Of a stretch of DNA of 64,000 nucleotides, positions 17,740 to 27,398 are shown in pieces. Each line of letters opens with the position of its first letter. Positions within the stretch are counted from its first letter, which is position 1. The notes below the pieces were generated by a model that ran no database searches, was not told where the DNA came from, and saw only the letters and a list, made by a program, of their open reading frames with translations. The translations under genes and the position numbers were made by a program. Origin of the DNA: Archangium violaceum (GTDB taxonomy: Bacteria; Myxococcota; Myxococcia; Myxococcales; Myxococcaceae); the NCBI RefSeq assembly GCF_016859125.1, contig NZ_CP069338.1, forward strand, positions 9,923,501-9,987,500, in the 5' to 3' direction.

Positions 17740-18933
17740 ATGGAACGGTTCAAGGGGAATCTGGCGAGCTACCGGCTGCAGCTGTTGATGCCCGCGTTCT
17801 TCGAGGCACCGGCCGTGGATGGGATGCTGCGCGTGGAGCGGGGGGCGGTGCGCCGGCACTTCTTCTTCCGGCGCGGGTATCTGGTGGGAGAGAGCTCGAG
17901 TGAGCCGAGGGAGCACCTGGGGCAGGTGCTGGCGAGGCTGCGCATCCTGGACGCGGCGGGGGCGGCGGCGGCCTTCGACGCGGCGGAGGCGGCGGAGGTG
18001 CCCTTCGGCACGCTGCTGGTGGAGCGGGGGCTGGTGGCGAAGGCGCGGCTGATGGAGGCGATGGAGCACAAGGCGCGCGAGGCGCTCTTCGACTGCTACG
18101 GGTGGGAGTCCGGCGAGGTGGAGTTCCGCCCGGGACTGCCGCCGCTGGGGCGGGCGGTGGAGCTGCAGCTGGGCCTGAGGGAGCTGCACCGGGACGCGCT
18201 GGCGCGGCTGCGCGAGTGGAAGGTGTTCTGGGATCTGTTCCCGGGGCCGGGCACCACGTTCGGGGTGTACCGGGAGTTCGCGGTGGAGCGGGTGTCGGCG
18301 GCGGAGGAGCAGCTGCTGCAGCTGGCCGAGAAGGGGGCGACGCTGAGCGAGCTGCTTGCGGCGTCACCGGAAGGTCCCCTGCACGGGGCGCGGTGGGTGC
18401 TGCGCCTGTACCGCAGAGGGGCGTTGACGCCACGCAAGGCCCGGGGCCCGAAGGTGGGCGAGGCGACGGCGCTGGCGGATCTGCTGGCGCTGGCGCGGGG
18501 CCTGGTGGAAGCGGGCCGGTGCGAGGAAGCGGTGGCGGTGGTGGCGCAGGCGCTGGAGCGTGCGCCCGTGCCGGAGGCGCACGCGCTCTACCGGGAGGCG
18601 GAGGTGCGGCTGACGGTGGCGCTGGCGGACGAGGTGCTGTCGCTGGACGGGCGGCTCTACTTCGAGCCCCTGCCGCGCCCCCTCCCGCCTTCGCTGACGG
18701 CGGACGATCTGTACCTGTACGCGAAGTTGAGGGGCAGCCGGAGCGTGCGCGAGGTCCTGAGGAACACGGCCATGGGCGAGCTGGCGGCCTACCGGGCGCT
18801 GAGACGGCTGGTTGACGCGGGCATCGCACGGGTGATGCCGGACAACACGGCGCCGAAGCGAAGGTCCAGAACGGACCCCTACGGAGTCCCCGTGTATGAC
18901 CCCTCGTCCACTGGGAGAGGGTTGAGCAGGTAG
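17740..18933 (+). CDS. DUF4388 (PATAN-type) domain protein
   Basis: 397 residues, no signal peptide or membrane segment. The N-terminal 130-170 residues have the DUF4388/PATAN look common in myxobacteria and cyanobacterial response regulators: KGNLASYRLQLLMPAFFEA, a basic FFFRRGYLVGESSSE strand pair, FGTLLVERGLVAKARLMEAM and ALFDCYGWESGEVEFRPG. The middle (about 225-310) is helical with TPR-like text, and the C-terminus (about 320-370) looks like a winged-helix remnant (LRGSRSVREVLRNTAMGEL). PATAN domains mediate protein contacts in two-component signalling. It is followed after 27 bp by the broken kinase gene. Confidence 0.7.
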   Translation: MERFKGNLASYRLQLLMPAFFEAPAVDGMLRVERGAVRRHFFFRRGYLVGESSSEPREHLGQVLARLRILDAAGAAAAFDAAEAAEVPFGTLLVERGLVAKARLMEAMEHKAREALFDCYGWESGEVEFRPGLPPLGRAVELQLGLRELHRDALARLREWKVFWDLFPGPGTTFGVYREFAVERVSAAEEQLLQLAEKGATLSELLAASPEGPLHGARWVLRLYRRGALTPRKARGPKVGEATALADLLALARGLVEAGRCEEAVAVVAQALERAPVPEAHALYREAEVRLTVALADEVLSLDGRLYFEPLPRPLPPSLTADDLYLYAKLRGSRSVREVLRNTAMGELAAYRALRRLVDAGIARVMPDNTAPKRRSRTDPYGVPVYDPSSTGRGLSR

Positions 18934-18960
18934 GCGGAGCGTGGGAGGAAGGAACCCAGC

Positions 18961-20039
18961 ATGGCCGTCGACAGCACGGTTACCTACCCTCCCAGATCTC
19001 CAGATGGAGGCAGCGAGCGCGCCTCCCTGTCCCCCGGGACCCTCGTCGCGGACCGGTTCCGCATCGAGGAAATGGCGGGCCGCGGCGGCATGGGCTCCGT
19101 GTTCCGCGCCACCGACCTGAGCACGGGCCGCGACGTTGCCCTCAAGCTGCTGCATGCCTCCTCCTCCCCGGCCCCGGATGTCGCCTACCGCTTCAACCGC
19201 GAAGCCATTCTGCTCGCCGGGTTGAGCCACCCCGCCATCGTTTCCTACGTGGCCCACGGCACCGCGGAGGAGGGCCAGCCCTTCCTGGCCATGGAGTGGC
19301 TCGAGGGCGAAGACCTCGCGCGCCGGCTCTCCCGCCAACCCCTTGGCCTCCCCGAGACCCTCGCCCTGCTGCGCCGCGCCGCCGAGGCCCTCGCCTCCGC
19401 CCACCGCCAGGGCATCGTCCACCGCGACATCTTGCCAACTCGCAGTTGGATCCTCTCCGGAATGAAGCGACCCAGGATTTCCTGTGCCAGGCGCTGGCCA
19501 ACAGTCCCAACCCCCAACATTGGCAGGAGGCCCATGCCCAGGTGCCCAAGTGGATGATTGGCGCGGAGAACGGTTACTCCTACAGACTGGGCATGGCCCA
19601 CGCCGTGCTGGCCAAGGTGATGACGAACCTTGGTGAGCCGCGCGAGGCCGAGCCGTACGCGCGCAAGGCCTGTGAGTTGCTGACTCCGTATGGGAACGAG
19701 TTGCTCCACGCCCGCGCGCACCTCAGCGCCGTACTTCTCGCCCAGGGACGCGCGGCGGAGGCTCGGGAGGCGGCGGAGCACGGTGTGCGAGAGTTGGAGC
19801 AGATGAGAAACTCGGGCGTGTACGCAGTCGCCATGCGACTGGCGCTGGCGCGGGCCTGCTTCGCGCAAGGAGACGTCAGCGCGGGAGAGGCCGCCCTGCG
19901 CAAGGCCCTCCAGTGTGTGTGGGAACGGGCCAGCGACATCCCCGACCCCACCCTTCGCGAGCGCTTCCTACACCAGGTGCCCGAGAACGCCCGCACCCTC
20001 GAGCTGGCCCACCAGCGCTGGGGCGAGCTCCCGGAGTAG
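18961..20039 (+). pseudogene. Ser/Thr kinase gene broken by an internal deletion
   Basis: The first 157 codons encode a Hanks-type kinase N-lobe and the start of the C-lobe: glycine loop AGRGGMGSVFRA (about 39-50), the ATP-binding lysine in VALKLL (Lys62) and GIVHRDI (HRD at 154-156). At about 19430 the catalytic-loop text stops and the frame runs into nonsense, ending at 19557. From the same junction a different frame (LANSQLDPLRNEATQDF, up to the stop at 20037) encodes a helical TPR-like C-terminus rich in AEAREAAEHGV-type text, as found at the end of large myxobacterial kinases with ATPase and TPR regions. The rest of the kinase domain, including DFG, and everything in between is missing. 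Both flanks look intact, so this is a single deletion that also shifted the frame. Confidence 0.82.
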
Positions 20040-20094
20040 AACTTCCGCGCCGCCGTGGAACGGGCGCGGTGTGTCTCGGCGACGAGCAGTCAGC

Positions 20095-20697
20095 TCAGGG
20101 TGAGGGTACCGGGGCCTGTGTGGCTCCGGCTCGGGGCCACCACAGTGAGCCCAGCTTCAACGGGAGCGCGTCGAACGGCTCAGCGAGTACCTCCCCGTCG
20201 CCCCGGTGACTGGCCACTCGCAGCCAATCCCGCTCCTGCCGGCGGTATACCTCCAAGGTGCGCGTCGACGGGTCGATGAGCCAGACATGGATCACACCTT
20301 CCCGGTGGTAGAGCGGAAGCTTGCGTTTCCTGTCGACGTCCTCGGTCGAGGGAGAGAGCACCTCGCACGCCCAGTCCGGAGCCACCGTCGAAAAGGGCTC
20401 GTTCATGAACGAAGGGACGGGCACCCGCTCCCGGCGCCAACCCGCGAGGTCCGGCACCACGATATCCCGGCCGAGATGAAGCTCCGGCTCATGGAGAAGC
20501 CACCATCCGCCGCGAATCCCGGACTGCCCCAGGTCGAAAGCGGGGCCCAGCAGGGCACCGAGGGCCCAGACCACCCGAGCATGGGGCATGGCGGGTCGCG
20601 GTGAGGCAACCAGTTCGTCGCTCAGGATCTCCCCCACCCACCCGACCGGCAGTGCCTCGAGGTCCTCGTACGTCGCCGGCTTCTTCGCCTTCCCCAT
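20095..20697 (-). CDS. Uma2 family (DUF820) protein
   Basis: 200 residues with the PD-(D/E)XK-type core of the Uma2/DUF820 family: TYEDLEALPVGWVGEILSDE at the N-terminus, HARVVWALGALLG, then ELHLGRDIVVPDLAGWRRE, WACEVLSPSTEDVDRKRKLPLY and GVIHVWLIDPSTRTLEVYR. The Asp in VVPDLAG and the Glu in CEVLSPST are the expected nuclease-fold acidic residues. These proteins are very numerous in some genomes and their biological role is unknown. It is divergent from the DUF3574 gene. Confidence 0.85.
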   Translation of the reverse strand: MGKAKKPATYEDLEALPVGWVGEILSDELVASPRPAMPHARVVWALGALLGPAFDLGQSGIRGGWWLLHEPELHLGRDIVVPDLAGWRRERVPVPSFMNEPFSTVAPDWACEVLSPSTEDVDRKRKLPLYHREGVIHVWLIDPSTRTLEVYRRQERDWLRVASHRGDGEVLAEPFDALPLKLGSLWWPRAGATQAPVPSP

Positions 20698-20827
20698 CTC
20701 CGCCCCCTTCCTTCCGAGTACTCCGATTCTACATCAGGGCCTGACTTTTCCGGTAGGGTCTTCGAGATGACAAGGAGTTCACAGCCGCGCGCCGAGGGAC
20801 TCCCTCCCGAGGTAGAACCCCCGTTCC

Positions 20828-21262
20828 ATGAAAACCCTACCCGTGCTCCCGAGAAAGCCCGCCTCCCTCCACCTGCCCCTCCTGCTGGCCCTGGGATTGA
20901 CCGTCACGGCCTGCGGAAACGAGGATGCCTGTGCCGTGGGCTCGGAGCTTCACCGGACGGAGCTGTTCTTCGGCCTCGACCGGGAGAACGCCGAGCCCGT
21001 CAGCGAAGCCGAGTGGCAGGACTTCGTCGATACCTCCGTCACGCCCCGGTTCAAGGACGGGCTGACGATGTTCGACGCGGATGGCCAGTACCAGATGGAC
21101 AACGGGGAGCTCATCCACGAGAACAGCAAGGTCATCGTCCTGCTCCACGATGGCGCCCCCGAGCGCTCGACGGACATCGACACCATCCGCGAGGAGTACA
21201 AGCGGCGCTTCGACCAGGAGTCCGTGCTCCGCGTCGACACCCTCTCCTGCGTAGCCTTCTGA
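20828..21262 (+). CDS. DUF3574 lipoprotein
   Basis: 144 residues. The lipoprotein signal ends with the lipobox TVTAC (Cys29). The mature part follows the DUF3574 pattern: HRTELFFGL, VSEAEWQDFVDTSVTPRFKD, GLTMFDADGQY and SKVIVLLHD, then an ERSTDIDTIREEYKRRFDQE helix. Members are small exported proteins of unknown function. A Shine-Dalgarno-like gaggtag precedes the ATG. Confidence 0.8.
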   Translation: MKTLPVLPRKPASLHLPLLLALGLTVTACGNEDACAVGSELHRTELFFGLDRENAEPVSEAEWQDFVDTSVTPRFKDGLTMFDADGQYQMDNGELIHENSKVIVLLHDGAPERSTDIDTIREEYKRRFDQESVLRVDTLSCVAF

Positions 21263-21300
21263 GCAGTTCCGTCCGATGAACGGGCAGGCCCGCGGGTGCG

Positions 21301-22257
<957 letters not shown>

Positions 22258-22314
22258 GGGTTCGCAGGCTAGCCGAGCGCGGAGTTCCAGCAACCTTGTG
22301 GACGGGACGGGCCC

Positions 22315-22926
22315 TCAGTCCAGCTGGCCCTTGCCCTGCCGCAGCACCTCGAGCTGGTCGCCGATCAGCGACACCACCGTCGAGGGCTCCATCAGCCTCA
22401 CGCCGCCATCGAGGATGAGATCCAACCCGTGCCCCAGCGTGTCCTTGATGTCCCTGGCGTCGATGAGGGGCTCGCCCTCCGCGTTGGTGGCCGAGGTGGT
22501 GACGATGGGCCGCCCGAGTGCCTCGGCGAGCGCCCGTGCCAGCCCCGAGTCCGGCACGCGGATGCCCACCTGCTTCTGCTTCGACATCATCGCCTCGGGC
22601 ACCAGGCGCGTGGCATCGAGGATGAACGTGAAGGCCCCGGGCGTCAGGCTCTTCATCGTCCGGTAGGCGAAGTTGCTCACGCGCGCGTACTTCGCCACGT
22701 CCGACAGGTCCGGGCACAGGATCGACAGGGGCTTCTTCCTGTCCCGACCCTTGAGCTGATACAGCCGCTCGATTCCCTTCTTGGAGCCCAGATCGCACCC
22801 CAGGCCGTAGTACGTGTCCGTCGGGTAGGCGATCACCCCGCCGCTGGAGAGCACCTCCACCGCGCGCTGCACATGCCGGGGCTGCGGGTGATCCGCGTTC
22901 ACCTCGATGATGGGCGCTGCCGCCAT
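22315..22926 (-). CDS. YciO/TsaC-family (threonylcarbamoyl-AMP synthase fold) protein
   Basis: 203 residues from the ATG at 22926. The YrdC/Sua5 fold is shown by GGVIAYPTDTYYGLGCDL, the KxR motif in LYQLKGRDRKKPLSIL, GAFTFIL, VGIRVPDSGLARAL and PIVTTSATNAEGEP. The DTYYGLGCD pattern and length fit the YciO branch better than TsaC, so the role in tRNA t6A synthesis is likely but unproven. It begins 11 bp after the second antiporter gene. Confidence 0.88.
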   Translation of the reverse strand: MAAAPIIEVNADHPQPRHVQRAVEVLSSGGVIAYPTDTYYGLGCDLGSKKGIERLYQLKGRDRKKPLSILCPDLSDVAKYARVSNFAYRTMKSLTPGAFTFILDATRLVPEAMMSKQKQVGIRVPDSGLARALAEALGRPIVTTSATNAEGEPLIDARDIKDTLGHGLDLILDGGVRLMEPSTVVSLIGDQLEVLRQGKGQLD

Positions 22927-22937
22927 GATGTGTCTCC

Positions 22938-24236
22938 TCAGGCCGCTCCGGGAGCGTCCTCGGAGTGTATCTCCCCACTCCGCTGGAGGGCACGCCGGGT
23001 GAGGACCGGGCCGATCAGCTCGTGGGCGGTGATCATCGCCACGATGAGCACCTCCACCTGCGGCCCGAAGTCCGGGAAGGTTCGGGAAATGAGCGCCGCC
23101 AGTCCGAACGTCACGCCCGCCTGCGAGATGAGCCCCATCCACAGGTAGCGGCGCAGCCGGACATCCTCCACCGGGGCGAAGCGCCGGCACGAGCCGTAGA
23201 TGGCCACCGCGCGCAGCGCCACCAGCAGCAGGGCCGCCGGGCCCACCGTCATGAGCGCGTTCAGCTTGAGCCCCGCCCCGGACGCGGCGAAGAAGAGCGC
23301 GAAGATGGGCAGGCCCGCCCGTTGGATCGCATGGTGGATGCGCTCGCCCTCGCGCTCGTCCAGGTTGGCGATCAGCGCCCCGGCCGCCAGCGACACCAGC
23401 AGCGGAGACAGGTGCAGGCGCGCGCCGCCCTCGGCCGAGGCGAAGCACAACCCCACCAGGAAGAGCGGCAGCTCGCGCTTCACCTGCCGCATGTACACCA
23501 GCATCGCCACCGCGAGCACGCCCCCCACCACCACCGAGCCGAACAGCTCCCACCCCACCTCGCGCAACAGCCCCCACAAATCCAGCCCGCCGCCGAAGCT
23601 CGCCCGCGTGAGGCCCGCCGCCACGGCGAACCCCACCATGACGAGCAGATCCCCGATGATGACCAGGGCCATGAGGAACTCGGTGAAGCTGCCGCGCGCG
23701 CTCGTCTCCTGCACGATGGCGATCGTCACCGTGGGCGAGAAGGAGACCACCACGGAGGCCACGAGCGCGCTAACGGCCAGCGCCTGGGGCACCGACATGG
23801 GCGCGAGGAAGGGCAACAGCGGCTTGAGCGCGAAGAGTGCCCCGAAGATGGCCAGGAACGTCACCCCGCACACCGCGGCGCACAGGGCCGCCACCTTGGT
23901 GCCCACCCTGCGGATGAGCCCCAACTGAAGCTCCGTGCCCGCCACCAGCGCGATGAGGCTCACCGCGAGCCCCTTCACCAGCTCCAACCCCTTCACGCCC
24001 GCGCCGGGGATGAAGCCCAGGGCATAGGGCCCCACCGCCACGCCCACCAGCAGGTAGCCCGTGAGCCGGGGCAGCCCGATCCCCTTGGCCACCTTCCCCG
24101 CGAACAATCCGCACAGCAGCAGCGCCCCGGCGGCGAGCGTCACCGACGTGCCGGCGTCCACGCGCCACACCTGGGCCCGACCAATGGCCGCCAGTACCAC
24201 CACCAACAGCAGCAAGCGCAGGAGCGCGCCCTTCAT
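22938..24236 (-). CDS. CPA2-type cation:proton antiporter
   Basis: 432 residues from the ATG at 24236, which overlaps the end of the other antiporter gene by 4 bp. About 12 membrane segments are evident. Typical CPA2 text: KGIGLPRLTGYLLVGVAVGP in the early helices, SLIALVAGTELQLGLIRR, VVVSFSPTVTIAIVQE and HLSPLLVSLAAGALIANLDE, where acidic and polar residues in the core helices would form the ion site. It lacks a C-terminal RCK/TrkA domain, so regulation may come from the PII-like protein encoded at the head of the operon. Confidence 0.87.
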   Translation of the reverse strand: MKGALLRLLLLVVVLAAIGRAQVWRVDAGTSVTLAAGALLLCGLFAGKVAKGIGLPRLTGYLLVGVAVGPYALGFIPGAGVKGLELVKGLAVSLIALVAGTELQLGLIRRVGTKVAALCAAVCGVTFLAIFGALFALKPLLPFLAPMSVPQALAVSALVASVVVSFSPTVTIAIVQETSARGSFTEFLMALVIIGDLLVMVGFAVAAGLTRASFGGGLDLWGLLREVGWELFGSVVVGGVLAVAMLVYMRQVKRELPLFLVGLCFASAEGGARLHLSPLLVSLAAGALIANLDEREGERIHHAIQRAGLPIFALFFAASGAGLKLNALMTVGPAALLLVALRAVAIYGSCRRFAPVEDVRLRRYLWMGLISQAGVTFGLAALISRTFPDFGPQVEVLIVAMITAHELIGPVLTRRALQRSGEIHSEDAPGAA

Positions 24237-25459
24237 GAGGGACCTCCAGGCGCCTGCGGCGTTCCTGTCGGGGCCTGCTCGGAGGTGGACTCCAGCACGT
24301 GGCGGAAGGCCCGGCTGCCGAGCACCTCGTTGACGAAGGCCCCCGCCACCACCACGTCGAAGACGCGTTGGGACAGCGGCCCCGGTACCAGCGTCAGGTA
24401 CTCCACCACCAGACACAGCGCCAGCCCGCCCTGGGAGATGAGCGCGTAGCCCAGCCTCGGCGGCAGCGCGAGCGTGTTCCCGGCGATGCGCTGCGCGAGC
24501 GCGCCTCCCAGCACCTTGCCCAGGAAGCGCAGGCCCAGGTACGCGGGGAGCAGCGCCCACGCCATGACGTCGCGCGCATGCACGTGCGCGCCCACCAGGA
24601 AGACGAGCAGCAGGTACGAGGGCCGCTCGAAGCGTCCGAGCATGCGCGCCGCCTGCTCCACCGCGCGGCTCCCCACCAGGGCCAGCGTCGCCCCACAGGC
24701 CACCCCCGCCAGCAACGCCGACACCCTCAGGTACGCCGCCGCCCCGGACACCAGCGCCACCCCACCCAGCAGCACCGCCATCAGCTCGCCCTGATCCTTG
24801 ATTCCATGCATGAGGAAGGCGAGCAGCGCTCCACACGCCATGCCCAGCAGCAGGGCGAGCGCCACCAGGCCCAGCCCCTCCAGGGGATTGGCCGCCGCGC
24901 CGAAAGCGAGCGCCAGCACGAGCACCCCCAGCCCCACCGCATCATCCAACATGGTGAGCAGTGCCACGGACAGCCCGCGTCGGCGCTCCATGCGCCCGCT
25001 GCGATAGCCCAGCACCGCGAAGTGGCCGGAGGAGAGGCTCGCCGACGCCCCCAGCAGCGCCGCCGCCGCCACCGCCGCCCCGGGAGGCAGCCCCATGGTG
25101 AACAGCAGTGGACCCGCCAGGGGCAGCGCCACCCAGAGGAACGCCGTCCCGGCATGAGCGAGCGCCGCCGCGTACACCTCCCGGGGCAGCAGCCGCAGCA
25201 ACCGGGGCTCCAGGTTCAGGCCGATCATGACACCCGCCATACCCAGCCCCAGGGCGAGCAACGGGCGCAGCGCCGCCAGATCCTTCCAGGACAGCAGGCG
25301 CAGGGCGTCCGGGCCCATCACCGCGCCAAAGGCGAGGAAGAGCAGACCACTGGCGGCCAGCTGGGCCAGGGCCGGGAAACGGCCAGGGTCCAGCACCGTC
25401 CGGCTCGAGGCCAGCAGCGATAGCGCCGCGATGGCGAGTAGAACGAGCAGCACCTGCAC
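24233..25459 (-). CDS. Second CPA2-type antiporter homologue
   Basis: 408 residues, highly hydrophobic with about 11-12 membrane helices. It resembles the Na+/H+ exchanger fold: GLLFLAFGAVMGPDALRLL, LLALGLGMAGVMIGLNLEPR, SLSSGHFAVLGYRSGR, SVALLTMLDDAVGLGVLVLA and YALISQGGLALCLVVEYL. MLDDAVG places two aspartates where CPA transporters carry their ion-binding pair. The divergent paralogue is encoded immediately downstream (4-bp overlap), so the two may form a heteromeric transporter (inference). The start at 25459 lies 34 bp after the PII-like gene. Confidence 0.83.
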   Translation of the reverse strand: MQVLLVLLAIAALSLLASSRTVLDPGRFPALAQLAASGLLFLAFGAVMGPDALRLLSWKDLAALRPLLALGLGMAGVMIGLNLEPRLLRLLPREVYAAALAHAGTAFLWVALPLAGPLLFTMGLPPGAAVAAAALLGASASLSSGHFAVLGYRSGRMERRRGLSVALLTMLDDAVGLGVLVLALAFGAAANPLEGLGLVALALLLGMACGALLAFLMHGIKDQGELMAVLLGGVALVSGAAAYLRVSALLAGVACGATLALVGSRAVEQAARMLGRFERPSYLLLVFLVGAHVHARDVMAWALLPAYLGLRFLGKVLGGALAQRIAGNTLALPPRLGYALISQGGLALCLVVEYLTLVPGPLSQRVFDVVVAGAFVNEVLGSRAFRHVLESTSEQAPTGTPQAPGGPS

Positions 25460-25493
25460 GAGGCAGGTGCTTACACCGCTCCGGGCCGTGCCG

Positions 25494-25832
25494 TCACTCC
25501 CGGCGATGCACGGGGGCTCCGATCACCGGCAGGGCCACCAGGCGGCCCATCGGTGGGTCGTCCGCATCCATCTCCAACTGGACGCGGTGGACGAGCCGCT
25601 CCACCTCCTCGGCGGGCAGGGCCGGCAGGAGGCTCACCAGGATGAGCCGGTCCTCGTCCGCTCCGAGCGCGAGGCTGCGCAGACCGGCGAAGACGGGGAC
25701 TTCGGCGGACAGGGTCGCCGCGGCACTTCGGGCCCGTACGACCAACGGCTCCGGGATACCGAAATCCCGGAGCCGTTGAATGGCCCGTTCAGGTTGGTCC
25801 GCGTGGTCGAGGAACGCGAGGAAGAGGTACAC
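25494..25832 (-). CDS. PII-like small regulatory protein
   Basis: 112 residues. The sequence follows the beta-alpha-beta layout of PII/PII-like trimeric proteins: MYLFLAFLDHADQPERAIQR, a short helix and GIPEPLVVRARSAAATLSAE, then VPVFAGLRSLALGADEDRLI, LPAEEVERLVHRVQL and a final strand GRLVALPVIGA. The GIP...PVFAGLR...ILV...LPV pattern is what I associate with PII-like proteins next to transporters (for example SbtB-like). It heads a minus-strand unit with two CPA2 antiporters and probably gates them in response to a nucleotide or ion. No known T-loop sequence is recognisable. Confidence 0.62.
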   Translation of the reverse strand: MYLFLAFLDHADQPERAIQRLRDFGIPEPLVVRARSAAATLSAEVPVFAGLRSLALGADEDRLILVSLLPALPAEEVERLVHRVQLEMDADDPPMGRLVALPVIGAPVHRRE

Positions 25833-25869
25833 GACCCGTGTCTATCCGGTCCGCGGCCATTCCGTCACG

Positions 25870-26307
25870 CTACTCGGTGCGGTCCGGGCCCGGTTCGCTG
25901 GGAGGCTCCGCCGCGGATGGCGACTCCGCCGCCGCGCCCTCCTGCTTCTCCATGGCCGCCCGAGCCGCCCGCTTGCCCTCCTCGATGAGTTTCTTCACCT
26001 TCTGGCCGCCCTTGCGGCCGATCTCCTCGTAGAAGTTCGGACCCCGCGTGGCCTTCACCCGGTCTCCGCCCTTCTTGCCGATCTCCTCGTAGAACTTCGC
26101 GCCGCGCTCGGCCTTGACGGTCTCTCCGCCCTTGCGGCCAATCTCCTCGTAGAAGGAACGACCCCGCTCGGCCTTCACGGTCGCTCCGCCCTTGCGGCCG
26201 ATCGTCTCGTAGAACTCCCGGCCCCGTTCGTTGCGGACGGTCTCTCCGCCCTTCCGCCCCGCCTCGGCCACCGTCATGCTGCCCTTGTTGTCCTTGTCCT
26301 GCTGCAT
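25870..26307 (-). CDS. KGG-repeat stress protein
   Basis: 145 residues from the ATG at 26307, chosen because a strong aggaggagg Shine-Dalgarno lies just upstream. Residues 17-101 are a 20-residue repeat built on GRKGGETVKAERGxxFYEEI, the KGG motif of stress-induced hydrophilic proteins such as GsiB and YciG. A Lys/Ala helix and a Glu/Pro/Ser tail follow. It is very hydrophilic with no membrane segments or cysteines. Family members are desiccation, osmotic or general stress proteins. The gene is 37 bp upstream of the PII-like gene on the same strand. Confidence 0.88.
   Translation of the reverse strand: MQQDKDNKGSMTVAEAGRKGGETVRNERGREFYETIGRKGGATVKAERGRSFYEEIGRKGGETVKAERGAKFYEEIGKKGGDRVKATRGPNFYEEIGRKGGQKVKKLIEEGKRAARAAMEKQEGAAAESPSAAEPPSEPGPDRTE
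26005..26259 (-). repeat. 60-bp tandem repeat encoding KGG units
   Basis: Four 60-bp units plus a partial fifth encode the 20-residue KGG repeat of the stress protein. Units are conserved at protein level but differ at several codons. Confidence 0.8.
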
Positions 26308-26600
26308 GTCTTGCCTCCTCCTGCTGACTCCCCCTTCCCCGCGAGGGTGCCCCTTGCCCCAAAACTTGGGACGGAAGCGCCCCGATGCAAGCAAGCTCCG
26401 TACACCGCCAGCCGTTCACACCGGACAGAGCACATCCATATCCCCAGGAATTTCAGGGGGTTGGGGGTACACGCTCTCCGTACGGGCGAGACTACGGCCT
26501 GCCCGCCCGGATGCTTCACTGTCAACAACACGCCACTACGCATTGCCGATTCCCGTTCGCTGTCCCACCTTTCACGCCAATCCAGCCCGGGAGGGTTTGC

Positions 26601-27398
26601 GTGAATGGTGGCGGCGGAGGCGGTCTGAAGGTCTGGCTCCGGATACTGACGCCCGTGTTGGCCTCGATCGCGGGGCTGACGATGTTGCGGCTGTTGGGGC
26701 CTGACTTCATCAACCAGAAGGAGCTGCACGGCTTCCTGGCGCCGATGGGGAAGTGGGCCCCGGTGCTCTTCGTCCTCTTCCTGGCGGTGCGGCCGGTGAC
26801 GCTCCTGCCCGGCCAGGTGTTCACCGCGGTGGGCGGAATGATCTTCGGGACCCGGGCGGCGACGCTCTACTCACTGCTGGGCAGCTTCCTGGCCGCGGCG
26901 CTCATCTTCGGACTGTCGCGCTGGCTGGGCACGCGGCTGATGAAGCGCATGGCGGGCAGCCGCTACCCGGCGATCACCCGCGTGGCGCGCCGGCACGGCT
27001 TCAAGTTCGCGCTGCTCATGTGCATCAACCCGCTGTTTCCCACGGACGTGATGATCGCGGCGGCGACGGCCGCGGGGGCGCGTTTCTGGCCCCTGACGCT
27101 GGGCGTGCTGCTGGGCACCATCCCGGGCACGTTCCTCACCGCGCAGTTCGGCAGCGGACTGGCGCAGGGCCACACGGTGATGACGGTGGTGTCCGGCGTG
27201 GGGATGGTGGCGTCGCTGGTGCTGGGCGCGTTGCTCGGCCGCCGCATCTACCACGAGATCAACGAGGAGGCTCCGGCGGGCGAGGAGGAGCAGCACGGGA
27301 AGCGGGCCCCGAAGCGGGGTGCACCGCTCGCGGCGAAGGGGCAACTCGGCCGGCCCGCGATCTCCACCTTCCAGGAGCTCCCGCCCGCGGGCCCGTGA
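26601..27398 (+). CDS. TVP38/TMEM64 (DedA-like) membrane protein
   Basis: 265 residues from the GTG at 26601, chosen because ggaggg lies about 6 bp before it and upstream in-frame text is not protein-like. Five to six membrane segments follow. The VTT/SNARE-associated domain is marked by RPVTLLPGQVFTAVGGMIFG, SLLGSFLAAALIFGLSRWLG, LMCINPLFPTDVMIAAATAA and LGVLLGTIPGTFLTAQFG. The N-x-hydrophobic-P-D loop with the re-entrant GTIPG helix is typical. Members probably move phospholipids across the membrane. The stop abuts the stop of the convergent glnD gene with no intervening base. Confidence 0.88.
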   Translation: MNGGGGGGLKVWLRILTPVLASIAGLTMLRLLGPDFINQKELHGFLAPMGKWAPVLFVLFLAVRPVTLLPGQVFTAVGGMIFGTRAATLYSLLGSFLAAALIFGLSRWLGTRLMKRMAGSRYPAITRVARRHGFKFALLMCINPLFPTDVMIAAATAAGARFWPLTLGVLLGTIPGTFLTAQFGSGLAQGHTVMTVVSGVGMVASLVLGALLGRRIYHEINEEAPAGEEEQHGKRAPKRGAPLAAKGQLGRPAISTFQELPPAGP

